Part shown: one piece after another, positions 9,250-18,916 of the stretch
Position numbering within the stretch: the stretch's first letter is position 1
Layout: the number at the start of each line of letters is the position of its first letter
Origin: Methylomicrobium sp035916875
GTDB lineage: Bacteria; Pseudomonadota; Gammaproteobacteria; Methylococcales; Methylomonadaceae
NCBI RefSeq assembly: GCF_035916875.1
Contig: NZ_JAXUHN010000090.1
Location: 1 to 64,000, forward strand
Direction: 5' to 3'
DNA: 64,000 bases
The notes under the pieces: model-generated
What the model was told of the DNA's origin: nothing
Seen by the model: the letters and a program-made list of their open reading frames with translations, nothing else
Databases searched by the model: none
Position numbers and translations under genes: made by a program

Positions 9250-9692
9250 GGGCTGTTGCCGTTTTACATAGGTAACCAAAAGAGAGCGCAGGCTAGAGCG
9301 ATACTGCTTTCAAAATTGCGTTGAACGAGTACAGGAAACGTAACGGTAGTGGAGCGGTGTACGACGTCCCCCTCCCCCCGTAGCCGTAGGGGGCGGGTGT
9401 TTTGACGAAATTGGAGCGCGAGCGGAAGCGGAGTCAAAATACAAGGCCATCCGACACGGCGTCAAGTCATTGTGGGAGCCCATGGATGGCCCACGGCGAA
9501 CCCGGAGGGGAGTCGTGCGTCGTGGCGGACACAGGACGAACGCGGGCCGCCGAAGGCATTAACCGCCAGCAAATTTTTCGCTACTGAAATCGGACGGATC
9601 CCATTTCAGCTTTCGCGAAAAATGCTGGCGCTCCTGTTTGTGATTTCATGGCAGTGAATCCTCAATCGGATTGTTCTTGAATCGAGCTTAAA
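9250..9692. repeat. Intergenic region with long imperfect inverted repeat
   Basis: This 440-base gap has no credible gene. It holds a C/G-run hairpin near 9369-9400 and a long imperfect inverted repeat at about 9562-9632, with arms CGCCAGCAAATTTTTCGC and GCGAAAAATGCTGGCG and inner arms CTGAAAT/ATTTCAG around GGATCC. This could be a small mobile repeat or a strong RNA structure between convergent genes. Confidence 0.5.
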
Positions 9693-10817
9693 CTACGAGG
9701 CGTTTGCATCAAGCAGCGGCCAATCGGTGTAGCCGTGTTCATCGCCTCCGTACCAGGTTTCCCGCGGGGCTTCGGTCAATGCGGCACCGCTCTTCAGTCT
9801 CTCCACCAAGTCCGGGTTGGCGATAAACGGACGGCCAAAACAGATCAGTTCGGCTGTGCCGTTGCGACGCGCGGCCAGCGCAAGCTCAAGCGTGTAGCCG
9901 TTATTGGCCATGTAAGGGCCCAGGAACAGTGCGCGCAATTTTTCAAGACTGATACCCTCCGGCACTTCGCGCGACATGCCGGTCGCGCCTTCGACGAAGT
10001 GTAAATACGCCAGATTGAAGCGGTTCAGTTGTTCTATCAAATAACCGTAAGTGGCCATCACGTTGCTGTCCAGCGGCGTATTGCCAGTGTTCGGGGTGAC
10101 CGGCGCCAAGCGTATCCCGACCCGACTACCATCGCCCCAGATCGCGACCACGGCTTCGACGACTTCCAGCACCAGACGTGCCCGATTCTCGATGCTGCCG
10201 CCGTATTGATCTGTGCGTCGGTTAGTGGAATCCCGGATGAACTGATCGAGCAAATAGCAATTGGCGGCATGTATTTCGACCCCGTCGAAACCAGCTTGTT
10301 TGGCGCATGCTGCGGCATGGCGATATTGCTCGACGATGCCTGGCATTTCGCCGGTTTCCAGTGCTCGCGGCGTGGGTACCTTGCGCAGGCCTTGTTCGGT
10401 AAAAGTCTCGCCTTCCGGCGCAATTGCCGAAGGCGCGACCGGCAATGCGCCGTCGGGTTGCAAGGAGGGGTGCGAGAAACGCCCGACATGCCAAAGCTGA
10501 CAAACGATTTTGCCGTGTTGTTGATGCACGGCATCGGTGACCTGTTTCCAGCCGGCAACTTGTGCGTCGTTGAAGATACCGGGCGTGAACGCATAACCGC
10601 GCCCTTGCGGGGAGATATTGGTGGCTTCGCTGATGATCAAACCCGCGCTGGCGCGCTGCGCATAATAGGTGGCTTGCAAAGCGCCGGGAATGCCATCGTT
10701 CTTAACCCGGCACCGCGTCAGCGGCGCCATCACGATACGGTTAGCCAGTTGCCAGGCGCCTATTGTGACGGAGTCGAATAAGTCGGTGTCGGCATGATAG
10801 GTCTTAGTCATCTTCAT
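9693..10817 (-). CDS. nemA: Old Yellow Enzyme family NADH:flavin oxidoreductase, NemA-like
   Basis: This is an FMN enzyme reducing activated C=C bonds or electrophiles such as N-ethylmaleimide. The 374-residue TIM barrel shows the family boxes: NRIVMAPLTRCR (FMN site), CQLWHVGR, FDGVEIHAANCYLLDQFIRD (His and Asn substrate pair, followed by the catalytic Tyr region), RTDQYGGSIENRARL and LICFGRPFIANPDLVERL. Length and motifs match NemA/xenobiotic reductases. A small membrane-protein gene lies 11 bases upstream and may be cotranscribed. Confidence 0.9.
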   Translation of the reverse strand: MKMTKTYHADTDLFDSVTIGAWQLANRIVMAPLTRCRVKNDGIPGALQATYYAQRASAGLIISEATNISPQGRGYAFTPGIFNDAQVAGWKQVTDAVHQQHGKIVCQLWHVGRFSHPSLQPDGALPVAPSAIAPEGETFTEQGLRKVPTPRALETGEMPGIVEQYRHAAACAKQAGFDGVEIHAANCYLLDQFIRDSTNRRTDQYGGSIENRARLVLEVVEAVVAIWGDGSRVGIRLAPVTPNTGNTPLDSNVMATYGYLIEQLNRFNLAYLHFVEGATGMSREVPEGISLEKLRALFLGPYMANNGYTLELALAARRNGTAELICFGRPFIANPDLVERLKSGAALTEAPRETWYGGDEHGYTDWPLLDANAS

Positions 10818-10828
10818 TGCTCCGGAAG

Positions 10829-11410
10829 TTAATGAATTTCTTTGTGATGCAGGCTGATTTTAACCAGCGACGCCCCCAGGAAAATCATATTAATCCCTAG
10901 GAACAAACCCAATAGCCAATGCGATGTTTCAGACCAACTGATCGCGATGATCAGCGCAAAAACCAAAGCCGTCATGCCACTGAAAAGAATTAAACCCCAG
11001 TTGGCCAAAGGACGCATCATGAATGCCAAAGAAATTTTAGCAATGCCTTCAAAACCAAAAAATAGCGCCATCAGCATCGTTAACGTTAAGATGCCATTGG
11101 CTGGCTGAGCAATAAACAAATAGCCCACGACAACTTGCAAAATGCCCATGAATAGCCATGATCCAAAACCGGGCATATCGGAAAATAGTAGGGCTCGACC
11201 GATGTGAACGGCGCCACCAAACAGAAGGAGCCAGCCCAAAAAGATAACGATGGCCACGGTAAAGAACTGAGGGATCACGACCGCACAAAATCCAAGCAGG
11301 ATAAAAAAAATGCCTTCCGCCAAAAACAACTTCCAATGCGTTTGAAAATAATTCAGCATTTGTTGTTGCATGCGTTTGATTTCAATATCGATGTTTTCTC
11401 TTTTGTTCAT
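10829..11410 (-). CDS. HdeD/DUF308 family six-helix membrane protein
   Basis: The 193-residue protein has six hydrophobic segments from about residue 29 on (for example FFILLGFCAVVIPQFFTVAIVIFLGWLLLFGGAVHI), with the repeated-pair layout of HdeD-type acid-resistance membrane proteins. It ends with a short His-containing tail. An AGGAGGGGA ribosome-binding site lies before the ATG. It is in the same direction as nemA with an 11-base gap. Its biochemical function is unknown. Confidence 0.8.
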   Translation of the reverse strand: MNKRENIDIEIKRMQQQMLNYFQTHWKLFLAEGIFFILLGFCAVVIPQFFTVAIVIFLGWLLLFGGAVHIGRALLFSDMPGFGSWLFMGILQVVVGYLFIAQPANGILTLTMLMALFFGFEGIAKISLAFMMRPLANWGLILFSGMTALVFALIIAISWSETSHWLLGLFLGINMIFLGASLVKISLHHKEIH

Positions 11411-11656
11411 GTTCCCCTCCTAAAATTATCGGCAATGTAACAGAAATCTTGCACGGCCGGGTTTATGCAATACTTTATTTATATGCAATGAATAAAATAA
11501 GCGACTTGGTATGACTATTAATGCTTAACGCCTCTTTGTCAACCCGGACTTACAACACGACAACTTGCGCAGAGGGTGAAATCCTCGGTAATCAGCGTTT
11601 ATTTTCTGGGGATTGCCTACTGAACAGGAGCCTGATAAGGAACATTAACTCATTGC

Positions 11657-11962
11657 TCATATAACGCCATTATCCACTACCGGCAGCACCCAATACCTAA
11701 TCCCAGCGCCGGAAAACTCCACTCTCAGGCGCGCCAATAAAGCGGTCAAAACATCTTCCTCGACATACATCTGAAATCGCAGGCGTTTCTGCCGGCCGGA
11801 GACCTGTTCGGCGAGCGATAGGCCTTCGTTGCGGTGGTCGTGAGCATATACCGGGAAGCTGCTGAATCCGTGTTCGGATTCGAAGGTCAACAGACAATCG
11901 ACGATCACTTCTTCAAGGCTAGTCGGCACGTTCAGGGTGACAAGAAATTCTTTTCCGCTCAT
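11657..11962 (-). CDS. DUF3240 family protein of metal-efflux operon
   Basis: The 101-residue product has the DUF3240 look: LVTLNVPTSLEEVIVDCLL, GFSSFPVYAHDH and RFQMYVEEDVLTALLARL, resembling small PII-like sensor folds. It starts within the last codons of the RND pump gene (ATG at 11962, 4-base overlap) and is the final gene of the efflux operon. It probably modulates or senses metal for the pump; this is inference from operon position. Confidence 0.8.
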   Translation of the reverse strand: MSGKEFLVTLNVPTSLEEVIVDCLLTFESEHGFSSFPVYAHDHRNEGLSLAEQVSGRQKRLRFQMYVEEDVLTALLARLRVEFSGAGIRYWVLPVVDNGVI

Positions 11963-14900
11963 GCTTGCTCCGGGGTGCGGCCAAATAGTTTGAAAAGGAT
12001 CGGCAACAGGAAGAGGGTTAAAAAGGTCGACGAGACGAGGCCGCCGATCACGACGATTGCCAAGGGGCGCTGGATTTCGGAGCCGGGGCCGGTCGCGAAC
12101 AATAGCGGAATCAGGCCAAACGCGGCGATGCTGGCGGTCATCAGGACTGGCCGTAAACGCCTGGCGGAGCCGATCACGACGACCTTTGCGAGATCCATGC
12201 CGGTGTCCAGAAGCTGATTGAAATAGCTGACCATCACCACGCCGTTCAGCACCGCGATGCCGAGCAGCGCGATGAAGCCGACCGAGGCTGGCACCGACAG
12301 GTATTCGCCGGAAATCCACAGCCCGAACACGCCGCCGATCATCGCCAGCGGAATGTTCGATAATACCAACACGGCCTGGCGCACCGAGCCGAAGGTCGAA
12401 AACAGCAGCAGGAAGATCAATCCCAACGACACCGGAACCACGATCGACAGGGTCGCGGCCGCGCGCTGCTGGTTTTCGAACTGGCCGCCGAATTGGACCG
12501 TGTAGCCGGTCGGCAGTTTGACTTGTTCCTTGACCTTTTGCCGAGCTTCGTCGACGAAGCTGACCAGGTCGCGGTTCTGCACGTTGCTGCGCACGACCGT
12601 AAAGCGCTGGCCCTTTTCCCGGCCAATCGCGACCACGCCTTCGACTTTTTCGAGTTTGGCGATGCCGGTGATCGGCACATGGCCGCCGCCGGGCAGGGCG
12701 ATCTGCAGGTTGTCGAAAGTGGCGGTATTGCTGGCGCCGCGCAGCAGCAACGGCGTGCGCTTGATGCCTTCCTGCACAATACCGAGTTTCAGCCCTTCGA
12801 TTTGCGAACGCAGCAGCGTTTCGACCGTATCGCTGTCGAGGCCCAAACGGCCCGCGCGCGCCTTGTCAATGGTCACTTGCAGAAATTGCATGCCGCTGTT
12901 TTGTTTGACGAAGACATCGGATGAGCCGTCGATATGGCGCAGGATATCGCCGATTTGCTCGGCCTTGTCGCGGAGTACCGTTAGGTCGCTGCCGAACAGT
13001 TTGACCGCCACATCGCCGCGCGTACCGGTCAGCATCTCGGAAACGCGCATTTCGATCGGCTGGGTAAAGCCGAAGGCGATGCCCGGCGTTTCGGCCATCA
13101 CTTGGCGGATTTTCTCGACCAGCTCGTCCTTGCTTTGCATCCGCCATTCGGCTTTCGGCTTCAGCACCAGGAATGTGTCGGTTTCATTCAGGCCCATCGG
13201 GTCCAGGCCGAGTTCGTCGGAGCCGACGCGCGAGACTATCGTGCCGATCTCGGGAATTTGTTTGAGCAAGTTTTTCTGTACCTGCCCATCCAGAGCCACC
13301 GATTGTTCCAGTGAAATCGATGGCAGTTTTTCGAGCTGCACGATGATGTCGCCTTCGTCCATCGTCGGCATGAAAGTGCTGCCGATCTGGGTAAAGACGA
13401 TCACGGTCACTACCAATAAACCGCCCGCCGCGCCGAACAGCTTTTTGTAATTATCGAGACACCAGGCCAGCAAGGGTTGGTATAGTTTCAATAATTGCCG
13501 GGGCAGCCACGGCTCTTCATGAGATACCTGCTTGAGCAGGAATGACGAGACGACCGGGATCGCCGATAATGACAATACCAGCGAGCCGCTCAGCGCGAAG
13601 ACGATGGTCAATGCGACCGGCGTGAACAATTTGCCTTCGAGCCCTTGCAAGGTCAACAGCGGCAGGAACACGATGATGATGATCAGGATGCCCGAGGTCA
13701 CCGGCGCTGCGACTTCGCGCGCGGCACGGTAGATCACGTGCAGACGCGGCAAGCGCCGGGCTTTTTCGGTGTGTGCGAGATGGGTGATGATGTTTTCGAC
13801 CACCACGACCGCCGCATCGACCAGCATGCCGATCGCGATCGCGAGTCCGCCAAGGCTCATCAGGTTTGCCGACATACCCATTGCATTCATCAAGATAAAC
13901 GTGAACAGCGCGGCCATCGGCAAGGCCAGGGCGACGGTGACTGCCGCTCTGAGGTTACCCAAAAACGCGATCAACAGGATGACGACCAGCGCGATTGCTT
14001 CCAGTAACGCATGCAGCACCGTATCGACGGCCTTGTCGACCAGATTGCCGCGATTATAAAATACCTTCACGTCCACGCCGGGCGGAAAGCCGGGACGGAT
14101 CTCGGCCAGTTTGTCTTCTATACCTGAGATCGTTTGTCGGGCATTCGCGCCGCGCAGGCTCAGTACCAATCCGGTGACCGATTCGCCCTTGCCGTTTTTA
14201 CTGACCGCGCCGTAGCGGGTCAAAGCGCCGATTCTGACGTCGGCGACATCGCCCACCGTGACCGGAATGCCGTTTAGGTTATCGATCACGATGCCGCTAA
14301 GATCGGCGAGCGTTTTGATGCGGCCTTCGGCGCGCACGATCAAGGCTTCCTCGCCGGCGTCCATTCTCCCTGCGCCGTCGTTGCGGTTATTCGCCTCGAT
14401 CGCATGCGTCAATTTGTCGATCGAAATACCGCGTGCGGTCATCCGGGTGTTGTCCGGGATCACTTCGAAGCTTCTGACCATACCGCCAAGCGAGTTTACG
14501 TCCGCGACTCCCGGCACGGTGCGGAGTGCGGGGCGAATTACCCAGTCGAGCAGGTCGCGCTTTTCCATCAAGTTCAAATCGCCGCCTTCGATCGAAAACA
14601 TGTACATCTCGCCGAGCGGCGTGGTCATCGGCGCGATGCCCCCTTCGACGCCCGACGGCAGAGAGCCCCAGAGTCCGTTTAAGCGTTCGGCGATCTGCTG
14701 GCGCGCCCAGTAAATGTCGGTGCCTTCGGTAAAATCGACCGTGATGTCGGTCAGCGCATATTTGGCGATCGAGCGCAGCATCACCTGATGCGGGATGCCG
14801 AGCAGTTCGATTTCGATCGGCGCGGTGATGCGCGCCTCGACTTCCTCGGGCGTCATGCCCGGCGCCTTCACGATCACCTTGACCTGCGTCGGCGAGACTT

Positions 14901-15018
14901 CGGGAAAGGCGTCGATAGGAATATGCGTGAAGGCATGGTAACCCGCGCCCGCGAGCAGCAGCACCGATAATAGAACCAGGATGCGCTGGCTTAGTGCGAA
15001 TTGAATCAGGCTGGCCAT
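11959..15018 (-). CDS. CusA/CzcA-type heavy-metal efflux RND transporter
   Basis: The 1019-residue inner-membrane pump drives metal ions out of the cell with the proton gradient. It has the RND layout of 12 helices with two large periplasmic loops. Helix 4 carries AIAIGMLVDAAVVVVENI, with the Asp and Glu expected for proton relay. Other family boxes are SQRILVLLSVLLLAG at the N-terminus and VSLGLIFLLLFSTFGS and GIAVLNGVVMVS in the second half. The metal (Cu/Ag or Co/Zn/Cd) cannot be set from this reading. The start overlaps the fusion-protein stop by one base. Confidence 0.92.
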   Translation of the reverse strand: MASLIQFALSQRILVLLSVLLLAGAGYHAFTHIPIDAFPEVSPTQVKVIVKAPGMTPEEVEARITAPIEIELLGIPHQVMLRSIAKYALTDITVDFTEGTDIYWARQQIAERLNGLWGSLPSGVEGGIAPMTTPLGEMYMFSIEGGDLNLMEKRDLLDWVIRPALRTVPGVADVNSLGGMVRSFEVIPDNTRMTARGISIDKLTHAIEANNRNDGAGRMDAGEEALIVRAEGRIKTLADLSGIVIDNLNGIPVTVGDVADVRIGALTRYGAVSKNGKGESVTGLVLSLRGANARQTISGIEDKLAEIRPGFPPGVDVKVFYNRGNLVDKAVDTVLHALLEAIALVVILLIAFLGNLRAAVTVALALPMAALFTFILMNAMGMSANLMSLGGLAIAIGMLVDAAVVVVENIITHLAHTEKARRLPRLHVIYRAAREVAAPVTSGILIIIIVFLPLLTLQGLEGKLFTPVALTIVFALSGSLVLSLSAIPVVSSFLLKQVSHEEPWLPRQLLKLYQPLLAWCLDNYKKLFGAAGGLLVVTVIVFTQIGSTFMPTMDEGDIIVQLEKLPSISLEQSVALDGQVQKNLLKQIPEIGTIVSRVGSDELGLDPMGLNETDTFLVLKPKAEWRMQSKDELVEKIRQVMAETPGIAFGFTQPIEMRVSEMLTGTRGDVAVKLFGSDLTVLRDKAEQIGDILRHIDGSSDVFVKQNSGMQFLQVTIDKARAGRLGLDSDTVETLLRSQIEGLKLGIVQEGIKRTPLLLRGASNTATFDNLQIALPGGGHVPITGIAKLEKVEGVVAIGREKGQRFTVVRSNVQNRDLVSFVDEARQKVKEQVKLPTGYTVQFGGQFENQQRAAATLSIVVPVSLGLIFLLLFSTFGSVRQAVLVLSNIPLAMIGGVFGLWISGEYLSVPASVGFIALLGIAVLNGVVMVSYFNQLLDTGMDLAKVVVIGSARRLRPVLMTASIAAFGLIPLLFATGPGSEIQRPLAIVVIGGLVSSTFLTLFLLPILFKLFGRTPEQA

Positions 15019-16175
15019 TATTCGCCGCTCCCGAGGCCAAGCCAGTTCGCCTTCAGTGCGACCGCGCCTTTGATCGCGATCTCTTCGTTTCCGCTCAATT
15101 CGCCGCTGATCACCGATTCTTCATTCTGTTTGCCGATAATCGTAATCGGCGTGACCCGAAAGCCATCTTGCGTGCGGACAAACAGATACGATTTGCCCTC
15201 GTTTTGCGCGATTGCCGCATTCGGTACTTTGAAGGCCGGTGTTGCGGTGGCCTGCATGATCTGAATAGTGATGCGCTGTCCCGGACGAATGGACGATTGT
15301 TTGCCGTCAATGATCGCTCTAGCCGTGACAGTCTGGTTTTCCGGATTGACGTTCTGACTCAGTTGGCTGATTTTGGCGGTAATTTTCTCGGCGGCAGGGT
15401 CGGTATTCTCGGGCTGTACATTGTCGCCGATTTTGACCTGGGCCGCGCGTTCCTGAGGAATATTGATTTCGAGCCAAAGGACGTCCAGATCGGCGATGCG
15501 ATATAACGGCGCCAGCATATCCACCCGCGATCCGGCGACACCCATTCGTTCCAGCACCGTACCCGAAATCGGGGAGAGTACATTCAGTTTGCTGCTGAGC
15601 CGGTGCGTGCTTTTCAAACGGTTGATTTCCGCATCGGTCATACCGGCGATTTCAAGCAACTGCCGGTGTTCGTTGGCTTCGGAAGCGAAAGCGATGTATT
15701 GACTATGCGTTTCCTGCCAGCGGCGCTCGGCGATCACGCCTTCTTCAAACAATTTTTTATCGCGTTGGTTAGACAGCAATCCCAACTGCAATTCGTTTTC
15801 GGCTTTCAAATACAGGCGCTGCATCGATAGCAAATCGGGGCTGTTCAATTCCGCCAACACTGCGCCTTTCTTTACCATGTCGCCGATCGAGGCGTTCAAT
15901 TGGGTAATTAAACCCGCTTGCGAGGCGCTGACCAGATATTCGTGCGCCGACGGCACCATGACTTTGGCTGGCGCGGTCAGCATCGGAATTTGCGCGACGG
16001 ACTCGAGTTTACCCAAAATCACGCCTAAGTTATTGAAGCGGTCGGTGGATATCGTGACGCGCATTTCAGCGTTGGCGGTAGTCGCCAGACCGGCAGAGGG
16101 ATGCAACATGACGAAAGGCGCAAGGCAAGCGCTTATAAAAACAATCATCCGGCGTTTTAGTATTATTTTTTTCAT
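15018..16175 (-). CDS. RND efflux periplasmic adaptor (CzcB/CusB-like)
   Basis: The 385-residue membrane fusion protein joins the pump to the outer-membrane channel. It starts with a signal peptide (about residues 1-35). A barrel-sandwich part (EYLVSASQAGLITQLNASIGDMVKKGAVLAEL) and an alpha-hairpin follow, then a beta-barrel (LSPISGTVLERMGVAGSRVDM). The start ATG at 16175 overlaps the TolC-type gene's stop by 4 bases. No metal-binding N-terminal Met cluster was noticed. Confidence 0.9.
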   Translation of the reverse strand: MKKIILKRRMIVFISACLAPFVMLHPSAGLATTANAEMRVTISTDRFNNLGVILGKLESVAQIPMLTAPAKVMVPSAHEYLVSASQAGLITQLNASIGDMVKKGAVLAELNSPDLLSMQRLYLKAENELQLGLLSNQRDKKLFEEGVIAERRWQETHSQYIAFASEANEHRQLLEIAGMTDAEINRLKSTHRLSSKLNVLSPISGTVLERMGVAGSRVDMLAPLYRIADLDVLWLEINIPQERAAQVKIGDNVQPENTDPAAEKITAKISQLSQNVNPENQTVTARAIIDGKQSSIRPGQRITIQIMQATATPAFKVPNAAIAQNEGKSYLFVRTQDGFRVTPITIIGKQNEESVISGELSGNEEIAIKGAVALKANWLGLGSGE

Positions 16176-17473
16176 GGCATTACTCCAACAGCCTGATTAT
16201 AAAGTGCAATATCGCGTTGAAGCATCACCAAACGCTCCTTCGCGTTTAGGATGGCTTGCAGGGTTCTTGCCTTGACCCTTAACAAGTCCATCAGATTGAT
16301 TTCGCCGACCGAGAAGCTGATCTCCATCATTTCCATATGTTCCTCGGCGACTCTTTTCATTTCTTCGGCGATTTTCAATTCCTCCTTGTTGACTTCGAGG
16401 TTGTGTTCCGCTTCGTGATGCGCGAGTTCGAGATTGCGATAGAGTTGTTGATACTCGGACTGCAACTTGGCCGTTTCCACCTGGACGGCAGCAATATGCG
16501 GTTGGATGTGCGCATTGCCGCCGAAAGGCACCGTTACGGCGATATTGAAACTTTCCGTGTTATTACTGCGGGGATCATGGTTGCTGGGCCTATCGCTGTT
16601 GATGCCAACTATCAGGTTCGTTTGACCGGAACCAATCAGTTTCAGCGATTCAATCTCGGCTCTTTTTCGTTCGATTTGGCCATTTAACGCGGCCAGAGCT
16701 GGGTGATTCTTCCCGATTTCATCGAGACTGATCAGATTTTCTTTGAACTCGACGGGCACTTTGGTGGTTTGCGTGATGCTCGTATAGCGTTTCCGCGCAT
16801 GCATCAGTTCGGCTTCCACCAGTGTCAGCGCGGCACGTTTTTGCAGCAATTCGGTTTGCGCGAGCAATTCGTCGGCGCGAGGCAGGTCGCCCAATTCGAC
16901 GCGGCGTTGAATCTTTGCAAACAGCTGTTCGTAATTGCTAACCTCTGCCTGAGCCTGATCATAGCGGACTTTTTGCAAAGCCATATCCCAGAGCGCTGAT
17001 CTAACCAGACCGGCCACGCGTAACTTGGTCGATTGGGATTGCGATCCTGCGCTTGCTTGGGCGCGGTCGGCCAGACTGCGTTCTGCATCGCGCTGGCCGA
17101 AGTTCCATAACGGCACCTCCACGACAGCGTCTACATAATGTAGGGTGCCGCTCGTAGCTTCCTGGAAACGCAGTCCGGCTTTTGATGCGCCGGAAGTCCA
17201 GCTTTTGCTGCGCTCCAAGATCGCCGCCGCTTCCGCTTCCTGCGCATCCAGCCAGACGATGTCGGGAAATTTTTCCATCGTCATATCGACAACTTTGGCA
17301 AGATTCAACGCGGCATCGGCTTCGACCGGGTCGTGATGGTCGACGATCGGTTTGACATCCGGATATAACTCCGGTGGCCGGTCGATGTCTTCTGGCTGTG
17401 CGGCAAAAGACAGCAGCGAAGCGCAGAGCGCCGCGATGACGCGGCCGCAGCGGTGAAAATTCAATGCAGTCAT
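16172..17473 (-). CDS. TolC-family outer-membrane efflux protein (CzcC-like)
   Basis: The product contains two outer-membrane-efflux repeats rich in helices (for example QAQAEVSNYEQLFAKIQRRV and LAHHEAEHNLEVNKEELKIA). A start at 17473 gives MTALNFHRCGRVIAALCASL, a normal signal peptide, and 433 residues. An upstream GTG at 17560 would add 29 residues ahead of it and seems less likely. It is the outer-membrane channel of the metal pump and precedes the adaptor gene in the operon. Confidence 0.88.
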   Translation of the reverse strand: MTALNFHRCGRVIAALCASLLSFAAQPEDIDRPPELYPDVKPIVDHHDPVEADAALNLAKVVDMTMEKFPDIVWLDAQEAEAAAILERSKSWTSGASKAGLRFQEATSGTLHYVDAVVEVPLWNFGQRDAERSLADRAQASAGSQSQSTKLRVAGLVRSALWDMALQKVRYDQAQAEVSNYEQLFAKIQRRVELGDLPRADELLAQTELLQKRAALTLVEAELMHARKRYTSITQTTKVPVEFKENLISLDEIGKNHPALAALNGQIERKRAEIESLKLIGSGQTNLIVGINSDRPSNHDPRSNNTESFNIAVTVPFGGNAHIQPHIAAVQVETAKLQSEYQQLYRNLELAHHEAEHNLEVNKEELKIAEEMKRVAEEHMEMMEISFSVGEINLMDLLRVKARTLQAILNAKERLVMLQRDIALYNQAVGVMP

Positions 17474-17608
17474 AATAATAATACTTAATGCGGCGACAGC
17501 GCCGCTCTGGATGACACAGACAACTCTATGTGCAACCGCGCGAAAAAACGCAAGATTCACTAAAAAGTCTGACGGTTTTGTCTTCCGTTTTAGGAAGACC
17601 GCAGATCG

Positions 17609-18007
17609 TTAGCTGATTGGAGGGGCGCGCGGAGACAGCGCGGGTGAACGCGGACGCGACAGTAGGAGTGGAGGCTGAGGAAATTCAGCGCTGGAGTTTG
17701 ACGCCGCGGGCGTTTTCAGAATCCAGGTCAGAACAGGCAGGCAGTCGCTTGCAGAATGTTCTTCCGACTGGATGCGTTTTTCCCGCATGCCGTCATCGAT
17801 CGCGACGATACAGTCGCCGGTATTCGAGACATGCAGCTCGGGTTGGACTGACATGGCGGCGGCGGAGGTGCTGCCGAATGACTCAAGCCCTGGAACATGC
17901 AAGCCGAAATGCGTTTGCTGCGCGCCGGTATGCGCATGCAGCAACGGTGCAAAAAATTGCAGTATGACCAATAACAACGGCAATAATGAGCGGCTTGATA
18001 ACGACAT
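17609..18007 (-). CDS. Small exported protein heading the metal-efflux operon (CzcI-like)
   Basis: The 132-residue product starts with a signal peptide (SLLPLLLVILQFFAPLLHAH) followed by His-containing HTGAQQTHFGLHVPG and a Pro-rich tail. Such small periplasmic proteins often lead RND metal-resistance operons. The order here is this gene, TolC-type, adaptor, pump, DUF3240. Sequence similarity to CzcI itself is not clear. The two Cys (DCIVAIDD and SDCLP) may form a disulfide or bind metal. Confidence 0.6.
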   Translation of the reverse strand: MSLSSRSLLPLLLVILQFFAPLLHAHTGAQQTHFGLHVPGLESFGSTSAAAMSVQPELHVSNTGDCIVAIDDGMREKRIQSEEHSASDCLPVLTWILKTPAASNSSAEFPQPPLLLSRPRSPALSPRAPPIS

Positions 18008-18213
18008 GGCGGCGAGAGTGAAAGTCAGCGGCTATTATACCCGGTAAACTTAATCGAATATGAATTTTAAACGACGCATCCTTTAGCCGGATGCGTTGAA
18101 GTAGGCACTATGAAGGCGCACGCAAAAGGGACTCGCGTCACAAAAAGCGCCGATCGGGTCGAATTGTAAAGTCTGATAATGACATCTCCCCAGTCTTGCC
18201 AACGCGTTAGATT

Positions 18214-18801
18214 TTATACTAATGCACTATAAATGGATCTCTTGGGCGCTGAGAAAACGCGGTGGACCATCGGGGCGAATTCATCCAGCCGCATCGGTTT
18301 TCTATTCGGATCAAACGCCGGATTGTCATACTTTTCGCAAAACGTGGCGGTGCGTTCAAAGCAGGGATGGCCTCGAAACTGCTCGCGCAGATTCCGGTCC
18401 AGGCCCAGGTGGTGAAAAAAATAATAACCCTGGAAAATGCCGTGATGCTGGATCATCCAGTGGTTTTCCTCGGAGACGAACGGTTGCAGTATCGCGGCGG
18501 CGATGTCCGCATGATTATAGCAGCCGAGCGTGTCGCCGATGTCGTGCAGCAGTGCGCAGACGACATACTCTTCGTCCTCGCCGGCCTGATGCGCGAGCGT
18601 CGCGGTTTGCAGCGAATGTTGCAGCCGATCGACCGGAAAGCCGCCGAAATCGCCGTTCAGCAGCTTCAGATGATCCAGGATGCGGTCGGGCAGGCCGGTG
18701 GCGAGTTGCTGGAAATGTGCGCGGAGAATCTTCCAGTCCTCGACGGTACTGTCCTTCAATGCGGTAAAGCTGACGACATCATGCGTTTCATGATTGTTCA
18801 T
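18214..18801 (-). CDS. HD-domain protein, PhnZ/MIOX-like fold candidate
   Basis: The 195-residue protein has a metal-binding HD core: RLQHSLQTATLAHQAGEDEE, then CALLHDIGDTLGCYNHADIAAAI and HHGIFQGYYFFHHLGLD. The start at 18801 was chosen for its GGAGG ribosome-binding site. A second HD-type His cluster suggests a dinuclear metal site, as in the HD oxygenases PhnZ and TmpB. It could equally be an ordinary phosphohydrolase; no phosphonate genes lie nearby. Confidence 0.75.
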   Translation of the reverse strand: MNNHETHDVVSFTALKDSTVEDWKILRAHFQQLATGLPDRILDHLKLLNGDFGGFPVDRLQHSLQTATLAHQAGEDEEYVVCALLHDIGDTLGCYNHADIAAAILQPFVSEENHWMIQHHGIFQGYYFFHHLGLDRNLREQFRGHPCFERTATFCEKYDNPAFDPNRKPMRLDEFAPMVHRVFSAPKRSIYSALV

Positions 18802-18916
18802 CGAAACCTCCGGGTGAAGTGCGATTGGGCCCTGTCGGGAATTTATCATAACCGATGCGGCGACACCAGTCCCGGAAGACTCGCGGCGATGGTAAGCGGC
18901 GCACGCCGTGCCATGA

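Noticed and set aside
9402..9657. Two short open frames in the gap before nemA
   Set aside because: Arg/Ser-rich, overlapping each other and the inverted repeat, no start signals.
12518..13450. 310-codon open frame antisense to the RND pump gene
   Set aside because: Ser/Arg-rich shadow of the pump gene with no domain pattern.
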